A model generated the notes under the pieces. That model was not told the DNA's origin, did not search any database, and saw only the letters and a list, made by a program, of their open reading frames with translations. A program made the translations under genes and the position numbers. A stretch of 64,000 nt of DNA, taken from assembly GCF_003205205.1 (NCBI RefSeq), contig NZ_QJRL01000007.1:62001-126000 (forward strand), written 5' to 3'. This document shows, in pieces, positions 53,684 to 62,323 of this stretch (position 1 is its first letter; the number at the start of each line of letters is the position of its first letter). The DNA comes from Pseudomonas sp. LB-090624. GTDB taxonomy: Bacteria; Pseudomonadota; Gammaproteobacteria; Pseudomonadales; Pseudomonadaceae.

Positions 53684-54859
53684 TCACGCGGCCCTGCCCG
53701 GCAGTGAGCGCATGACCAGCAGTACCAGCACGACATTGACAACGGCCAGGGCAGCGAGCGTTGCCAGCACCCCCATGGCGCCAAAGTGCTGAAGCAGGTA
53801 GCCGCCGACCAGCGGCGTCACCGCCTGACCGATCAGCGAAGGACGCGACATCTTGCCCATCAGCGCCACGTACTGCGCCGGCGGCATCAGCGCCAGGGGC
53901 AGCAAACCCCGGACGATGGCCCGCAAGCCATTGCCGCAGCCGTAGAGCAACAGCCCCAGTGCCGTAGCGCCAGGCGCCAGGGCAACCAGTGCCACGCCCA
54001 CGGCCACCAGAACCGAAGAAACCAATGCGGTCCAGATCGGGTGTCGCTTGCGGGCGACAATCTGCAGCACGCGCGATGCCACTTGGCTGGGCCCCAACAG
54101 CGCACTCAGCGCGATTGCCGTGGTCAGGCTGTGGCCCAACCCCTGCAGCACTGCCACCAGTTGCACCGAAACCGCGGTCATGATGATCGCCCCGATCGCG
54201 AAGATCCACATCAGCAACAGGTACAGACGTCGGTCGACGCTGACATCGGTCGCCGCTAGCGCAGGCTTGCTTTTTGACCCGTGCGACCCCGCCGGCAGCA
54301 CCCAGAGGTACAGCGGCGCGACCACGACAATGAGCATCAGCGCATAAGCGTTACAGGTGACCCGCCAGCCGAATTGCTCGATTGCGAACGCTACCAGCGG
54401 CCAGGTGATGGTCGTGGCAAAACCAGAGATCAAGGTGATACCCGTGATCGCCCTGCCCGCCCGCTCGGCGTACAAGGCGCCAAGCGTGGCAAACAGGGCT
54501 TCGTAGAGACCAATGGCCATGCCGGCGCCAATGACGACCCAGGCCAGCAAGAACACTTGCAGGCTGTGCGCGTTGGCGACGATCAGCAGCCCGCCCCCCA
54601 CCACGACTCCGCTCGCGGCCATCTGCAGGCGACCACCGTAGCGAACCACCAGGCGGCTCGCCAGCGGCGCCAGCAGTGCGGACACCATCAAGCCCAGCGA
54701 CAGCGCGCCATACACCCAATGGCCATCCCAGCCAGTCTCGCGCAGGATGGGCTCACCCATGACCGCCAGGATAAAGAAGGACCCACCCCAGACCATGATC
54801 TGGAGTAACCCCAGGCACAAGATGCCGATGGGTCCGGGGAGACGTAGAGCAGCGTTCAC
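53684..54859 (-). CDS. MFS transporter
   Basis: 391 residues with about 12 hydrophobic segments, beginning MNAALRLPGPIGILCLGLLQ. The loop after helix 2 (APLASRLVVRYGGRLQM) is the MFS motif A equivalent. Relatives are YbfB/oxalate-formate-antiporter-like MFS members of unknown substrate. It lies 27 bases upstream of the hydrolase gene, so the two may be one unit. Confidence 0.85.
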   Translation of the reverse strand: MNAALRLPGPIGILCLGLLQIMVWGGSFFILAVMGEPILRETGWDGHWVYGALSLGLMVSALLAPLASRLVVRYGGRLQMAASGVVVGGGLLIVANAHSLQVFLLAWVVIGAGMAIGLYEALFATLGALYAERAGRAITGITLISGFATTITWPLVAFAIEQFGWRVTCNAYALMLIVVVAPLYLWVLPAGSHGSKSKPALAATDVSVDRRLYLLLMWIFAIGAIIMTAVSVQLVAVLQGLGHSLTTAIALSALLGPSQVASRVLQIVARKRHPIWTALVSSVLVAVGVALVALAPGATALGLLLYGCGNGLRAIVRGLLPLALMPPAQYVALMGKMSRPSLIGQAVTPLVGGYLLQHFGAMGVLATLAALAVVNVVLVLLVMRSLPGRAA

Positions 54860-54994
54860 AAACGGCCTTCATGTACGGAGGAGATCGACGCCGGTGATTA
54901 CCGTCGCCGATGGGTGTCGAGGGGGCGCTGTTGCGCGCGAAGCCTAGCGCGGCGGCTCAAGTCTACTGGGATGAGCGAAGGCCTGCTATTGAAT

Positions 54995-55017
54995 CCCGGC
55001 ATTTCAGCTATGCCGGG
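54995..55017 (-). terminator. Hairpin overlapping the end of the YedE-like gene
   Basis: CCCGGCAT (54995-55002) and ATGCCGGG (55010-55017) form a perfect 8-bp stem over the stop codon at 55008-55010. No T run follows, so it may protect the mRNA 3' end rather than terminate. Confidence 0.4.
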
Positions 55018-55451
55018 CGACGCGGTGATGATCCTGTGCGCCGTACCGCTTCCAACACGTTGAACACCAGCATCCCAGTGACCATTGCCGCGACGAACAC
55101 CCAAGCCTGCCAATAGGCCCCGGCCAGCAGCACCAGCGCAGGGCCGGGGCACAGGCCGGCCAGCCCCCAACCGCCCCCAAAGAGCAGGCTACCGCCGACC
55201 AGCCGGCGGTCGACGTCACGCCGCGTTGGCAATTGCATTTTTCCCCCCAGCAATGCCAGGGTGTGCCGCCTTGCCCACGCCATGGGCAGCAAGGCCACGC
55301 CTATGGCACCGACCATGACCAGTGCCAGCGATGGGTCCCACTGCCCGGCAAGGTCGAGAAACCCGAGGACCTTGGCAGGGTTTGCCATGCCGGACAGCAA
55401 CAAGCCCATGCCGAACAGGGCGCCGGACAGAAAACCAATGAATCGCTGCAT
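55008..55451 (-). CDS. DUF6691 / YeeE-YedE-type sulfur transport protein, C-part
   Basis: From the ATG at 55451 the protein is 147 residues with four hydrophobic helices: MQRFIGFLSGALFGMGLLLS, MANPAKVLGFLD and the diagnostic GLCPGPALVLL. It pairs with the YeeE/YedE gene immediately upstream (one base gap). The pair resembles a split thiosulfate/sulfur transporter; P. putida-type pairs often lie near stress genes. Confidence 0.88.
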   Translation of the reverse strand: MQRFIGFLSGALFGMGLLLSGMANPAKVLGFLDLAGQWDPSLALVMVGAIGVALLPMAWARRHTLALLGGKMQLPTRRDVDRRLVGGSLLFGGGWGLAGLCPGPALVLLAGAYWQAWVFVAAMVTGMLVFNVLEAVRRTGSSPRRPA

Positions 55452-55452
55452 G

Positions 55453-55884
55453 TTACGTACCTGCCACAACATGACGAAGGAAATAGACGGTAGCAAAACC
55501 GGCGGCCATGAAACACAGGGTTGCCACCGCCGAGCGTGGCGACAACCGAGATAGGCCGCACACGCCATGGCCACTGGTGCAGCCTGCGGCGTAACGCGTA
55601 CCGATGCCCACCAGCAACCCGGCCGCAATGAGCGATAACGGTGAGGCGGTGATATGCACCGGAGGCAACGTGGAAAAGAAGCGCCATAGCAGCGGCGCGG
55701 CGATGATGCCGAGCAGAAATGACGCTTTCTCGCCACGCCCTTCTTCGCCACGCTGCAACAACGAGCCGATCAGGCCGCTGATACCCGCAATACGCCCATT
55801 GGCCACGGCGAACAGCCCCGCGGCCAGGCCGATCATGGCGCCGCCTGCCAGCGCCGACCATGGGGTGAAATCGGTCATACCCAA
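55453..55884 (-). CDS. YeeE/YedE family sulfur transport protein, N-part
   Basis: 143 residues, four helices. The signature is [20 protein letters not shown], with the two cysteines used to pass thiosulfate in Yee[21 protein letters not shown] is also typical. It forms a heteromer with the following DUF6691 protein, by analogy. Confidence 0.9.
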   Translation of the reverse strand: MGMTDFTPWSALAGGAMIGLAAGLFAVANGRIAGISGLIGSLLQRGEEGRGEKASFLLGIIAAPLLWRFFSTLPPVHITASPLSLIAAGLLVGIGTRYAAGCTSGHGVCGLSRLSPRSAVATLCFMAAGFATVYFLRHVVAGT

Positions 55885-55911
55885 CTCCGAGCCATCGGTG
55901 TGAGATAGCGG

Positions 55912-56169
55912 CTATTGACGCTTGGCTTGCTGCAACTGTTGCAGCTGGTCCAAAGCCAGGGTTGCACGGCGCAGGGCCTCATTGGCGGTCTGCTCGTCCA
56001 GGGCGATACGGTAGCACACCTGGTCGGCGCGCAACTGGGCGGTGGCATTGTCCTGTGCCGACTCCAGGCGTGCCCGAGCAGCAGATAGCGTTGCATGTGC
56101 ATACCCTCTTGCGTCTCGAGACACCCTGAGTATCGGTAATGCCACCCGCTGCGACCTGACATTTGTCAA
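55912..56169 (-). CDS. Small coiled-coil-like hypothetical protein (start uncertain)
   Basis: The reading ends LALDQLQQLQQAKRQ and is mostly Ala/Leu/Gln/Arg helix. The listed TTG start at 56169 falls inside an FNR-like box; a GTG at 56124 would give 70 residues and leave the box free. Other-frame readings look less natural. It may be an 8-kDa cytoplasmic helical protein. No function known. Confidence 0.55.
   Translation of the reverse strand: MTNVRSQRVALPILRVSRDARGYAHATLSAARARLESAQDNATAQLRADQVCYRIALDEQTANEALRRATLALDQLQQLQQAKRQ
56156..56169. promoter_or_regulatory. FNR/Anr-like box CTGAC-ATTT-GTCAA
   Basis: One base off the TTGAC-N4-GTCAA palindrome. It lies between the small helical gene (minus) and the ion channel (plus, 121 bases to its ATG). 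Confidence 0.55.
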
Positions 56170-56283
56170 CCGCGTCGGCGGGCCCAGGAGTAGAAAACGG
56201 GAAGGCGCTATAGTGCCTGGCAGTCGTTATTGCAGTGCTGGCTGCCGTGCAGTCGGCCTGTTCAACCCGCCCCGGCCCGAGTA

Positions 56284-56715
56284 ATGACAATGCTCACTGT
56301 CACGCTAATCAACATGCTGATCGTGATTCTGGTGGTGATCATTCACTACGAATGCCTGCTGCGCATGAATGACTGGCTGCCGCGCCTCAGGCTGTGGAGC
56401 CGGTTCCGTATCGTCGCGGGGGTGTTCGGCGCGTTGTTGGCCCATGCCGTGGAGGTCTGGTGCTTCGCCCTGGCTTATTACCTGATGGCCCATGCCGAGG
56501 GCTGGGGGACACTCAGCGGTAATTTTGACGGCAGCTTTCTGGACTGCGTGTATTTTTCCTTCACCACCTACACCACCATTGGCTTCGGCGACATCGCGCC
56601 TACCGGCCACCTCAAATACCTCACCGGCTTGCAGGCGCTCACGGGCCTGGTGCTGATCAGCTGGACCGCCTCGTTCCTGTTTCTGGAAATGCAGAAGTAC
56701 TGGAAAGCCAAATGA
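56284..56715 (+). CDS. Two-helix potassium-channel family protein
   Basis: From the ATG at 56284 the protein is 143 residues. It has an N-terminal helix (MTMLTVTLINMLIVILVVII), a second near 40-62, the pore loop with selectivity filter TTYTTIGFGDIAPTG at about 97-111, and a last helix (LTGLVLISWTASFLFL). TIGFGD is the K+ filter. No RCK domain. It probably conducts potassium in the inner membrane and is near an FNR-like box. Confidence 0.88.
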   Translation: MTMLTVTLINMLIVILVVIIHYECLLRMNDWLPRLRLWSRFRIVAGVFGALLAHAVEVWCFALAYYLMAHAEGWGTLSGNFDGSFLDCVYFSFTTYTTIGFGDIAPTGHLKYLTGLQALTGLVLISWTASFLFLEMQKYWKAK

Positions 56716-56787
56716 ACATCGAGCGATCACGCCAAGGCCAAGGCACCGCGGCGCGCCTGCGCGGGTGCGCTCATCAGGCGGCTGCGG

Positions 56788-57432
56788 TCAGGGCGTGGCG
56801 GCACTGCCTTGCTCGGGTAACAGATCGAACTGGGCAAGGCAGCGCTGCTCATCAGCCGGGGTCAACGCCCGCAGGCCGCTCACTTCCTGCAGCGGGGTGT
56901 TGAACAACGCCAGGCGGATCACCCCATTGCGGGCCATGAAGGTTTGCGCCAGGCAGGTGCAGACAGGCTTGCCGATCAACGCCGCAAGCTGCTCGTTTTG
57001 CGGTGCTTGCACCTGTGCCTGCAGGTTGGCCGAACAGTTTTCCACGATCTGCTCCACGGAGCGCCCGGCCAACCATAGGGTGGCACCGCCCAGCACCGCC
57101 AGGAGCAACAGCGTACCCATCAGCACGTTCGATTCCCGGGTGATCGACCGCAGGAATGCCAGCCTGGCCTGCCAGCCCGTCTCCTGGCCATTGAAAATGG
57201 CTTTGCCGACCGTGCGTTTCACGCCCCGCTGAACGGCCCAACCCAGCGCCACGCTCAATGCCAGCAAGCTCAGGAGCACGGCCGGATCACGCATGGGCAT
57301 GCGCCAACTCGAGCTCAAGGCCTGGTAGACAGAGGCCGCGACGAGTAACACGGCGATGGCCACGATCCAGCCCAGGCTACCCCTGGGCCGGTGCATCCAG
57401 GCCCGGAGTTTCGCTCGTGCTTGCATGTTCAT
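56788..57432 (-). CDS. Hypothetical membrane protein with periplasmic domain
   Basis: 214 residues starting MNMQARAKLRAWMHRPRGSL. Membrane segments lie near 23-41, 50-65 and 105-122. A C-terminal region of about 90 residues has cysteines (NCSANLQ, KPVCTCLAQT, RCLAQ) that may be periplasmic. It is 21 bases after the beta-CASP gene, so probably cotranscribed with the stress genes. Not recognised. Confidence 0.72.
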   Translation of the reverse strand: MNMQARAKLRAWMHRPRGSLGWIVAIAVLLVAASVYQALSSSWRMPMRDPAVLLSLLALSVALGWAVQRGVKRTVGKAIFNGQETGWQARLAFLRSITRESNVLMGTLLLLAVLGGATLWLAGRSVEQIVENCSANLQAQVQAPQNEQLAALIGKPVCTCLAQTFMARNGVIRLALFNTPLQEVSGLRALTPADEQRCLAQFDLLPEQGSAATP

Positions 57433-57453
57433 GACTACCTCCTGCGCCGGGGT

Positions 57454-58821
57454 TCAGCGCCCAGGGTCGATGGCTACGGTTTCCTGATATTCCGGCACGC
57501 ACACCTGCCAGCCCAGCTCCAGGCTGATGCGCCGTCGCAGGGTGTCGGCGGCGTGTGGCTCACCATGGATGACGTAGGTTTGCCGGGGTGGCCGGGTGAA
57601 GCCACGCAGCCACTCCATGATCTCGTCGGCGTCAGCGTGGGCAGAAAGGTTTTCCATGGCATGCACCTGTGCCCGGATCGGCACGTCTTCGCCCTGCAGG
57701 CGTACGCTGCTGGCGCCGGCGACGATATCGGCGCCGCGCGTGCCTCCCGCCTGAAAACCAGAGAACAGGATGCTGTTGCGCGGGTTGGGTGCCAGCGCCT
57801 TCAGGTGGTGCAGCACCCGCCCACCGGTGGCCATACCACTGGCGGCAATGATTACCGCCGGCTCGCGCAGCTGGTCCAGGTGGCGGGACTCATCGACCGT
57901 ACGGATGATCCGTGTGCCCTTGCACATCGCGGCGCACTCCGCTGCCGGTAGCCGATGCTCGCTGCGAAACTGCTGATAAAGCGCGGTGGCATCGGTGGCC
58001 ATCGGGCTATTGAGGTACACCGGGATGTCCGGGATCAGCCGGTCGCGCTTGAGCTTGTACAGGTAATACATCAGCAGCTGGGCGCGGCCGACAGCGAATG
58101 AAGGAACCAGGACGATCCCATGGCGCAAAAGGGTCTGGTTGATGACCTGGGCCAGATACTGCTCGGTCGCTTCTGCCGGGTGCTGGCGATCACCGTAGGT
58201 GGACTCCACCAGCAGCACATCCGCCGTGCGGATCAATTCCGGCGCGCGCATGATGGGGTCTTGCGGCCTGCCCAGGTCACCCGAAAAGACCAAGGTCTGC
58301 CCCTCGGCACTGATCTGCACGGTCGCCGCGCCCAGGATATGGCCAGCCGTGCGCAACAGCAGGTGCATGCCCTCGGCGATCAGCGTTGGCTGATGCAGCT
58401 CCACCGGGCGCAACAATGCCAGCGCCCGCTTCGCATCCTGCTCGGTATAGAGCGGCCGTGCCGGCGTATGTTTGGAGTAGCCATGGCGATTGGCATGCTC
58501 GGCCTGCTCTTCCTGCAGCCGCGCACTGTCGAGCAAGAGCACTTCAGCCAGGGCGCAGGTAGCCGGGGTGGCATAGATCGGTCCGCTATAGCCTTCCCTG
58601 ACCAATACTGGCAGGTAACCGCTGTGGTCGAGATGGGCGTGTGTGAGCACCACCGCATCCAGCGCCTTCAGTGCCGGTGGCAAGGGCTCCCAGTTACGCA
58701 GGCGCAATTGCTTGTAGCCCTGGAACAGCCCGCAGTCGACCAGGAGCCGCGTGCGGTCGCGGGTCAACAGGAATTTGCTGCCGGTCACTGTCCCGGTGCC
58801 GCCGAGAAAGGTCAGTTGCAT
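57454..58821 (-). CDS. Beta-CASP metallo-beta-lactamase, RNA-processing type
   Basis: From the ATG at 58821 the protein is 455 residues (MQLTFLGGTGTVTGSKFLLT). Metal motif HAHLDHSGYLP, then LVESTYGDRQH, the beta-CASP motif ASGMATGGRVLHHL and the final SAHADADEI. Bacterial members cut or trim RNA; some act as hydrolases in stress. It overlaps the Usp gene by 10 bases and so is coexpressed. Confidence 0.9.
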   Translation of the reverse strand: MQLTFLGGTGTVTGSKFLLTRDRTRLLVDCGLFQGYKQLRLRNWEPLPPALKALDAVVLTHAHLDHSGYLPVLVREGYSGPIYATPATCALAEVLLLDSARLQEEQAEHANRHGYSKHTPARPLYTEQDAKRALALLRPVELHQPTLIAEGMHLLLRTAGHILGAATVQISAEGQTLVFSGDLGRPQDPIMRAPELIRTADVLLVESTYGDRQHPAEATEQYLAQVINQTLLRHGIVLVPSFAVGRAQLLMYYLYKLKRDRLIPDIPVYLNSPMATDATALYQQFRSEHRLPAAECAAMCKGTRIIRTVDESRHLDQLREPAVIIAASGMATGGRVLHHLKALAPNPRNSILFSGFQAGGTRGADIVAGASSVRLQGEDVPIRAQVHAMENLSAHADADEIMEWLRGFTRPPRQTYVIHGEPHAADTLRRRISLELGWQVCVPEYQETVAIDPGR

Positions 58822-59738
58822 GGCCAAGGCTCCTGGTTTTCGAACACATGGGGATGAACGGTCAGCACGCTGCACGGTGGGTGGCCGATGACGCGTTCAG
58901 TGGTGTCGCCCAGCAGCTTGTCCAGCCCTTTGGGCTGCACCACGCCCATCACCAAGACGTCTATCTCAAGTGTCGCGACCTGTTCGCGGATCACCTGCAC
59001 CGGCCCGCCCTCCATGAAGTGCCGGCGGTCCTGCGCCACCCCTTCGGCCTCGGCCAACGCATCGAACGGTTGCTGAAGCGCCTCGCGCATCTCCTCGATC
59101 CATGCCTGGGTGACCGTCATGTCTGCCGCGAACACCCCGGCCAGGTTGTAGGCCGACAGCAGGTGCAACGCAGCACCGCACTGCAGTGCCAGTGCCTCGG
59201 CCACGTGAATCAGCCCCCGGTTGAAGCGCTGCTGAGCGTCCGGCGTCTCGCTGAAACAGGTATCCACGGCGACCATAATGCGCCGCGGCAGTGAAACAGC
59301 CGCCTTCGGTACGAACAGGGTCTGCCCCTTGCTGCCACGCATCAATGCACAGTCCAGCGGGGTGCCGAACAGCCGCGCCAGGGCCGAGGCGGGTTCGCAG
59401 TCCTTGATGACCAGGTCAGGCTGCAGTTCGCTGATGTAGTCGATGGCTTCGCTGCATGTATCGTCGACGGCGAGGCTGTCCACCGTCAGCGCCACACCGC
59501 TGCCGCGGTGCCGCTCGACCAGCGCGCGTATTTGCAGGCAATAGTGGTCGTACTGGCGTTTGATATCCGCCTCGTTCAGGCGCTCTTCGCGCAGCAGGTG
59601 CTCCTCACTCGGTTCGAACAGGCCCAGCACGTGCACGCTGGCACCGCTGACATGCGCCAGCGCCAGCCCCCTGCGCAGCGCCGCCGAATGGGGGTTGACC
59701 TCGGTAAGCAGCACCAGCAGTTGTCGATATTGACCCAT
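58812..59738 (-). CDS. Tandem universal stress protein (UspE-like) 1
   Basis: 308 residues with two Usp domains (about 5-145 and 160-300). The first strand is YRQLLVLLTEVNP; the second RRIMVAVDTCF. GVVQPKGLDKLLGDTTERVI approximates the ATP-binding G-2x-G-9x-G(T) loop. It is preceded by an FNR-like box at 59808. It is probably induced under oxygen limitation. Confidence 0.9.
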   Translation of the reverse strand: MGQYRQLLVLLTEVNPHSAALRRGLALAHVSGASVHVLGLFEPSEEHLLREERLNEADIKRQYDHYCLQIRALVERHRGSGVALTVDSLAVDDTCSEAIDYISELQPDLVIKDCEPASALARLFGTPLDCALMRGSKGQTLFVPKAAVSLPRRIMVAVDTCFSETPDAQQRFNRGLIHVAEALALQCGAALHLLSAYNLAGVFAADMTVTQAWIEEMREALQQPFDALAEAEGVAQDRRHFMEGGPVQVIREQVATLEIDVLVMGVVQPKGLDKLLGDTTERVIGHPPCSVLTVHPHVFENQEPWPCN

Positions 59739-59807
59739 GGTGAACCTCCGGGCTTGCGCGGCTGGTAGGTGATGAAAAGGATTCTCCGGGTGCGGCTGTG
59801 CTGGCGT

Positions 59808-59821
59808 TTGATGCAGATCAG
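59808..59821. promoter_or_regulatory. FNR/Anr-like box TTGAT-GCAG-ATCAG
   Basis: Nine of ten conserved half-site positions fit TTGAT-N4-ATCAA. It lies 70 bases upstream of the Usp1 start on the minus strand. Confidence 0.7.
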
Positions 59822-59859
59822 AAACACATGATCCGCCCCGAACTTGACCTGCGCGCTTG

Positions 59860-59884
59860 AAAACAAGGCCCTTGCGGGCCTTGT
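59860..59884 (-). terminator. Rho-independent terminator after Usp2
   Basis: ACAAGGCCC (59863-59871) and GGGCCTTGT (59876-59884) pair perfectly; on the minus strand three further T residues follow the stem. It separates the two Usp units. Confidence 0.8.
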
Positions 59885-59887
59885 GCC

Positions 59888-60814
59888 CTACCCCCGGGAA
59901 TGCTCGGGGGAAATCACCAGCACACTGCTGGACAAGCGATGCAATACCCGCTCGGCAGTGCTGCCAATGAACCAGCCGATGCCGTGGTGGTGATAACTGC
60001 CCATGACCAGTACGTCGATATCGTTGTTGTCCATGAACACTCCCAGGACCTTGGTCGGGTCACCTATGCGCATGTGCCGGTGCTCGACGGCTATGCCATT
60101 GCGCTCGGCAAGGGCCTGGAAGGCGTCGCTCTGGGCTTCGTGGAGCGTCCGGGCGAGGTTGGAATCGAAGAGGAACGAATGCTCCCGGCTGCCACCGGCG
60201 TCCAGGTACATGGAACCCAGGTCGTAGGCATACAGCAATTCGATCTGCGCGCTGCACTGCAAAGCCAGTTTCAGCGCCTCGCTGATGATCTGGTCATTGA
60301 AGCCTTCGAACTGATCCTCGGGCCGGGTCAGGTCCACGGCCGCCAGGATCCTGCGCGGTAATGCATGGCTGGCCTTGTGCACCAGATGCAGCGGGATGCG
60401 GGTTTCACGCAGCAGCTGGATATCCAGGGAGGTGAACATGGCGCGCATCCACCAAGGCTCATGCTCGAGTTCCTTGATCAGCAGGGCGAACGGCTGTTCG
60501 CGCAGGTGCACCAGAATCTCGTTCAAGGGATGCTGCACCCACACCACTTCGGTGGTGACCGTGACACCGTTACGCCGCATCGGCTGAGCCTGGCTTTCCA
60601 GCCACTCCCGATGTTGCAGCACGTAGCCGTCGCGCATCACCGCCAGTGCCTGGTCATTTACCAGGCCCGCCGTGGCAAGCCCTTCCACATAATCGAAAGC
60701 CACGATGTGCAGCGCCATGCCCTTGGCCTTGGCCAAGGCCGCGGCTCGGTCGTAGACGGGGGTTCGACGCATCAGGGGCGATGCGATCAACAGCAGTCTT
60801 TGCGGGGTTTCCAT
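59888..60814 (-). CDS. Tandem universal stress protein 2
   Basis: 308 residues with two Usp domains. MGSYHHHGIGWFIGSTAERV is a clean G-2x-G-9x-G-(S/T) ATP-binding loop in the second domain (about 277-292). PQRLLLIASPLMRRTPVYDR starts the first. It has its own promoter box (60874) and terminator. Confidence 0.91.
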   Translation of the reverse strand: METPQRLLLIASPLMRRTPVYDRAAALAKAKGMALHIVAFDYVEGLATAGLVNDQALAVMRDGYVLQHREWLESQAQPMRRNGVTVTTEVVWVQHPLNEILVHLREQPFALLIKELEHEPWWMRAMFTSLDIQLLRETRIPLHLVHKASHALPRRILAAVDLTRPEDQFEGFNDQIISEALKLALQCSAQIELLYAYDLGSMYLDAGGSREHSFLFDSNLARTLHEAQSDAFQALAERNGIAVEHRHMRIGDPTKVLGVFMDNNDIDVLVMGSYHHHGIGWFIGSTAERVLHRLSSSVLVISPEHSRG

Positions 60815-60873
60815 GGCACACCTCTACGATTGCGATAGGTATCCCAAGCATCGTTCACCCGTGCTCTGCAGAC

Positions 60874-60887
60874 TTGACGTTTGTCAA
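60874..60887. promoter_or_regulatory. FNR-like box TTGAC-GTTT-GTCAA
   Basis: A perfect dyad 60 bases upstream of the Usp2 start on the minus strand. If it is centred near -41.5, transcription would begin about 25 bases before the ATG. Confidence 0.72.
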
Positions 60888-60930
60888 CTGACGCCCCACG
60901 GACCAACGGTCTCTCCCGCAGCACACAAAC

Positions 60931-60944
60931 TTGACGTGGATCAA
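60931..60944. promoter_or_regulatory. FNR-like box TTGAC-GTGG-ATCAA
   Basis: A full match to the TTGAY-N4-ATCAA pattern. It faces the plus-strand 72-aa gene and the FNR-type gene, so it may allow autoregulation. Confidence 0.7.
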
Positions 60945-61012
60945 CGATTCGCCCCTTGCAGGGCGCACGCTACTTCCATACCAACAACAATCTCCAGTCC
61001 CGGAGGCGTGCC

Positions 61013-61060
61013 ATGGCGCTCGTAGGCAAATGCGGCGTGGATGTGGCGATCAGGCCTTGA
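61013..61060 (+). CDS. Possible 15-residue leader peptide
   Basis: The short reading MALVGKCGVDVAIRP has a good ribosome site (CGGAGG) and lies downstream of the FNR box at a distance that fits a transcript start near 60979. It is too short to judge by composition. It may be chance. Confidence 0.3.
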   Translation: MALVGKCGVDVAIRP

Positions 61061-61139
61061 GCCTCGTGCGTTGCCGGCAGGGATGCCTTTGTTTGCATTG
61101 TTGCGCAGTTTTTTGCCCATGCATGCTCCGGAGGCACCC

Positions 61140-61358
61140 ATGAAGGTCTACGTCGAGAACAACACCGAACAGCACCGCTGCTGGGTCCGCATGGACAAGT
61201 GGCGGGTCAGTTTCAGCACGGCAGCTGAAGCCCAACAGTTTGTCGAGCGGCTCAACGCCCGCCTCAACGCCCCCCATTCGCTGGACATGCTGGCAGGTTG
61301 GTCGCCCCGTTCAGGCGTGACAACCCACGCGGATGTGCGATGTGCGAGGGGGGCTTGA
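61140..61358 (+). CDS. Small hypothetical protein, 72 aa, before the FNR-type gene
   Basis: The ATG at 61140 has GGAGG five bases upstream; an ATG at 61083 would add 19 residues but has a weaker site. The sequence MKVYVENNTEQHRCWVRMDK then WRVSFSTAAEAQQFVERLNA looks like a small alpha/beta domain. Its stop is three bases before the regulator's ATG, so it is cotranscribed. Function unknown. Confidence 0.72.
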   Translation: MKVYVENNTEQHRCWVRMDKWRVSFSTAAEAQQFVERLNARLNAPHSLDMLAGWSPRSGVTTHADVRCARGA

Positions 61359-61360
61359 AC

Positions 61361-62182
61361 ATGTCTGGCCAACTGAAAGTCACGCTGCTCGAGCAGCCAG
61401 CTACGTCGCGCACGTCCCCGCCGATTCACCTGAGGCCACTGGTCACGTTGTGTCGCGATTGTCGGGTCAGCGGCCTGTGCCTGCCCACCGGTCTGCCCCT
61501 GCATGACAACAGCTGCCTGGGCGCGCTGATCGGGCCACGCATGCGCATCCGCAAAGGCGCAGCGCTGTTCAACGCCAATGACCCCTTGACCACGCTGTAC
61601 GCCGTGCGCTGTGGCAGTTTCAAGACCAGCATGAACAGCGCCGAAGGCCAGGGCGTTGTGATCAACTTCTGGATGCCGGGTGACGTGCTTGGCCTGGACG
61701 CCATCGCCACCGACCGCCACGTCTGCGACGCCATTGCCCTGGAAGACAGCGAAGTGTGCCCGGTCCCGTACCGTCGCCTGCAAGCGCTGGCGCGCGACTT
61801 TCCGGTATTGCAGCAAAGCCTGAACCGCTTGATGAGCCGGGAGATCGTGCGGGAGCACGAGCGCGTGCTGATGCTGTGCAACCTCACCGCCGAGCAGCGC
61901 CTGGCCAGTTTCATGATCGGGCTGTCCGGGCGCTTCGTCACCCGGGGCTACTCCGCCCATGGCTTCATGTTGCGCATGTCACGCGAGGATATCGCATCGT
62001 ACCTGGGCCTGCGCCTGGAAACCGTATGCCGGTCGGTCGCCCGCTTGCGTGCGCAAGGTATCCTCGACCTGCGCGGCAGGCTGGTGGAAATACTCGACAT
62101 GCCCGCATTGATAGCGCTTCAGCAGGGTGACCCGGGCAGTGAACGCAGGCAAACCTTGAACGCGCCCTGCTCGACAGGCTGA
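61361..62182 (+). CDS. Crp/FNR-family oxygen-sensing regulator
   Basis: 273 residues. Four cysteines sit like the FNR [4Fe-4S] ligands: C31, C34 and C40 in CRDCRVSGLC and C133 in EVCPVPY. The cNMP-like domain is about 55-175. The recognition helix reads LETVCRSVARLR, where E. coli FNR has ETISR; the serine is a cysteine here. Start at 61361 behind GAGGGGGG. It probably binds the TTGAY-N4-RTCAA boxes nearby under low oxygen. P. putida has several FNR paralogues; this is likely one other than Anr. Confidence 0.9.
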   Translation: MSGQLKVTLLEQPATSRTSPPIHLRPLVTLCRDCRVSGLCLPTGLPLHDNSCLGALIGPRMRIRKGAALFNANDPLTTLYAVRCGSFKTSMNSAEGQGVVINFWMPGDVLGLDAIATDRHVCDAIALEDSEVCPVPYRRLQALARDFPVLQQSLNRLMSREIVREHERVLMLCNLTAEQRLASFMIGLSGRFVTRGYSAHGFMLRMSREDIASYLGLRLETVCRSVARLRAQGILDLRGRLVEILDMPALIALQQGDPGSERRQTLNAPCSTG

Positions 62183-62323
62183 AGTTAGCCACGGCGTCGT
62201 GTCGCGGCGCAAGGATGACGCCCAACTGCACCGCTCGTCGTGCCATCAATGGATTGGAACCAACACCGTAGGGCCAGATCTTTCGAACCGGTATGAGCAC
62301 TCTCAACTGCAGGAGCTTCTACC

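Larger units (their letters stand above)
60815..61139. promoter_or_regulatory. Control region with two FNR-like boxes between Usp2 and the FNR operon
   Basis: The region carries boxes at 60874 and 60931 (listed separately) and a 15-codon possible leader reading at 61013. Apart from these I see no further feature. Confidence 0.6.

Noticed and set aside
54995..55017. A fifth CAGCTAT site at 55005
   Set aside because: It is part of a hairpin over a stop codon, has no matching right arm at N11 spacing and is far from any promoter.
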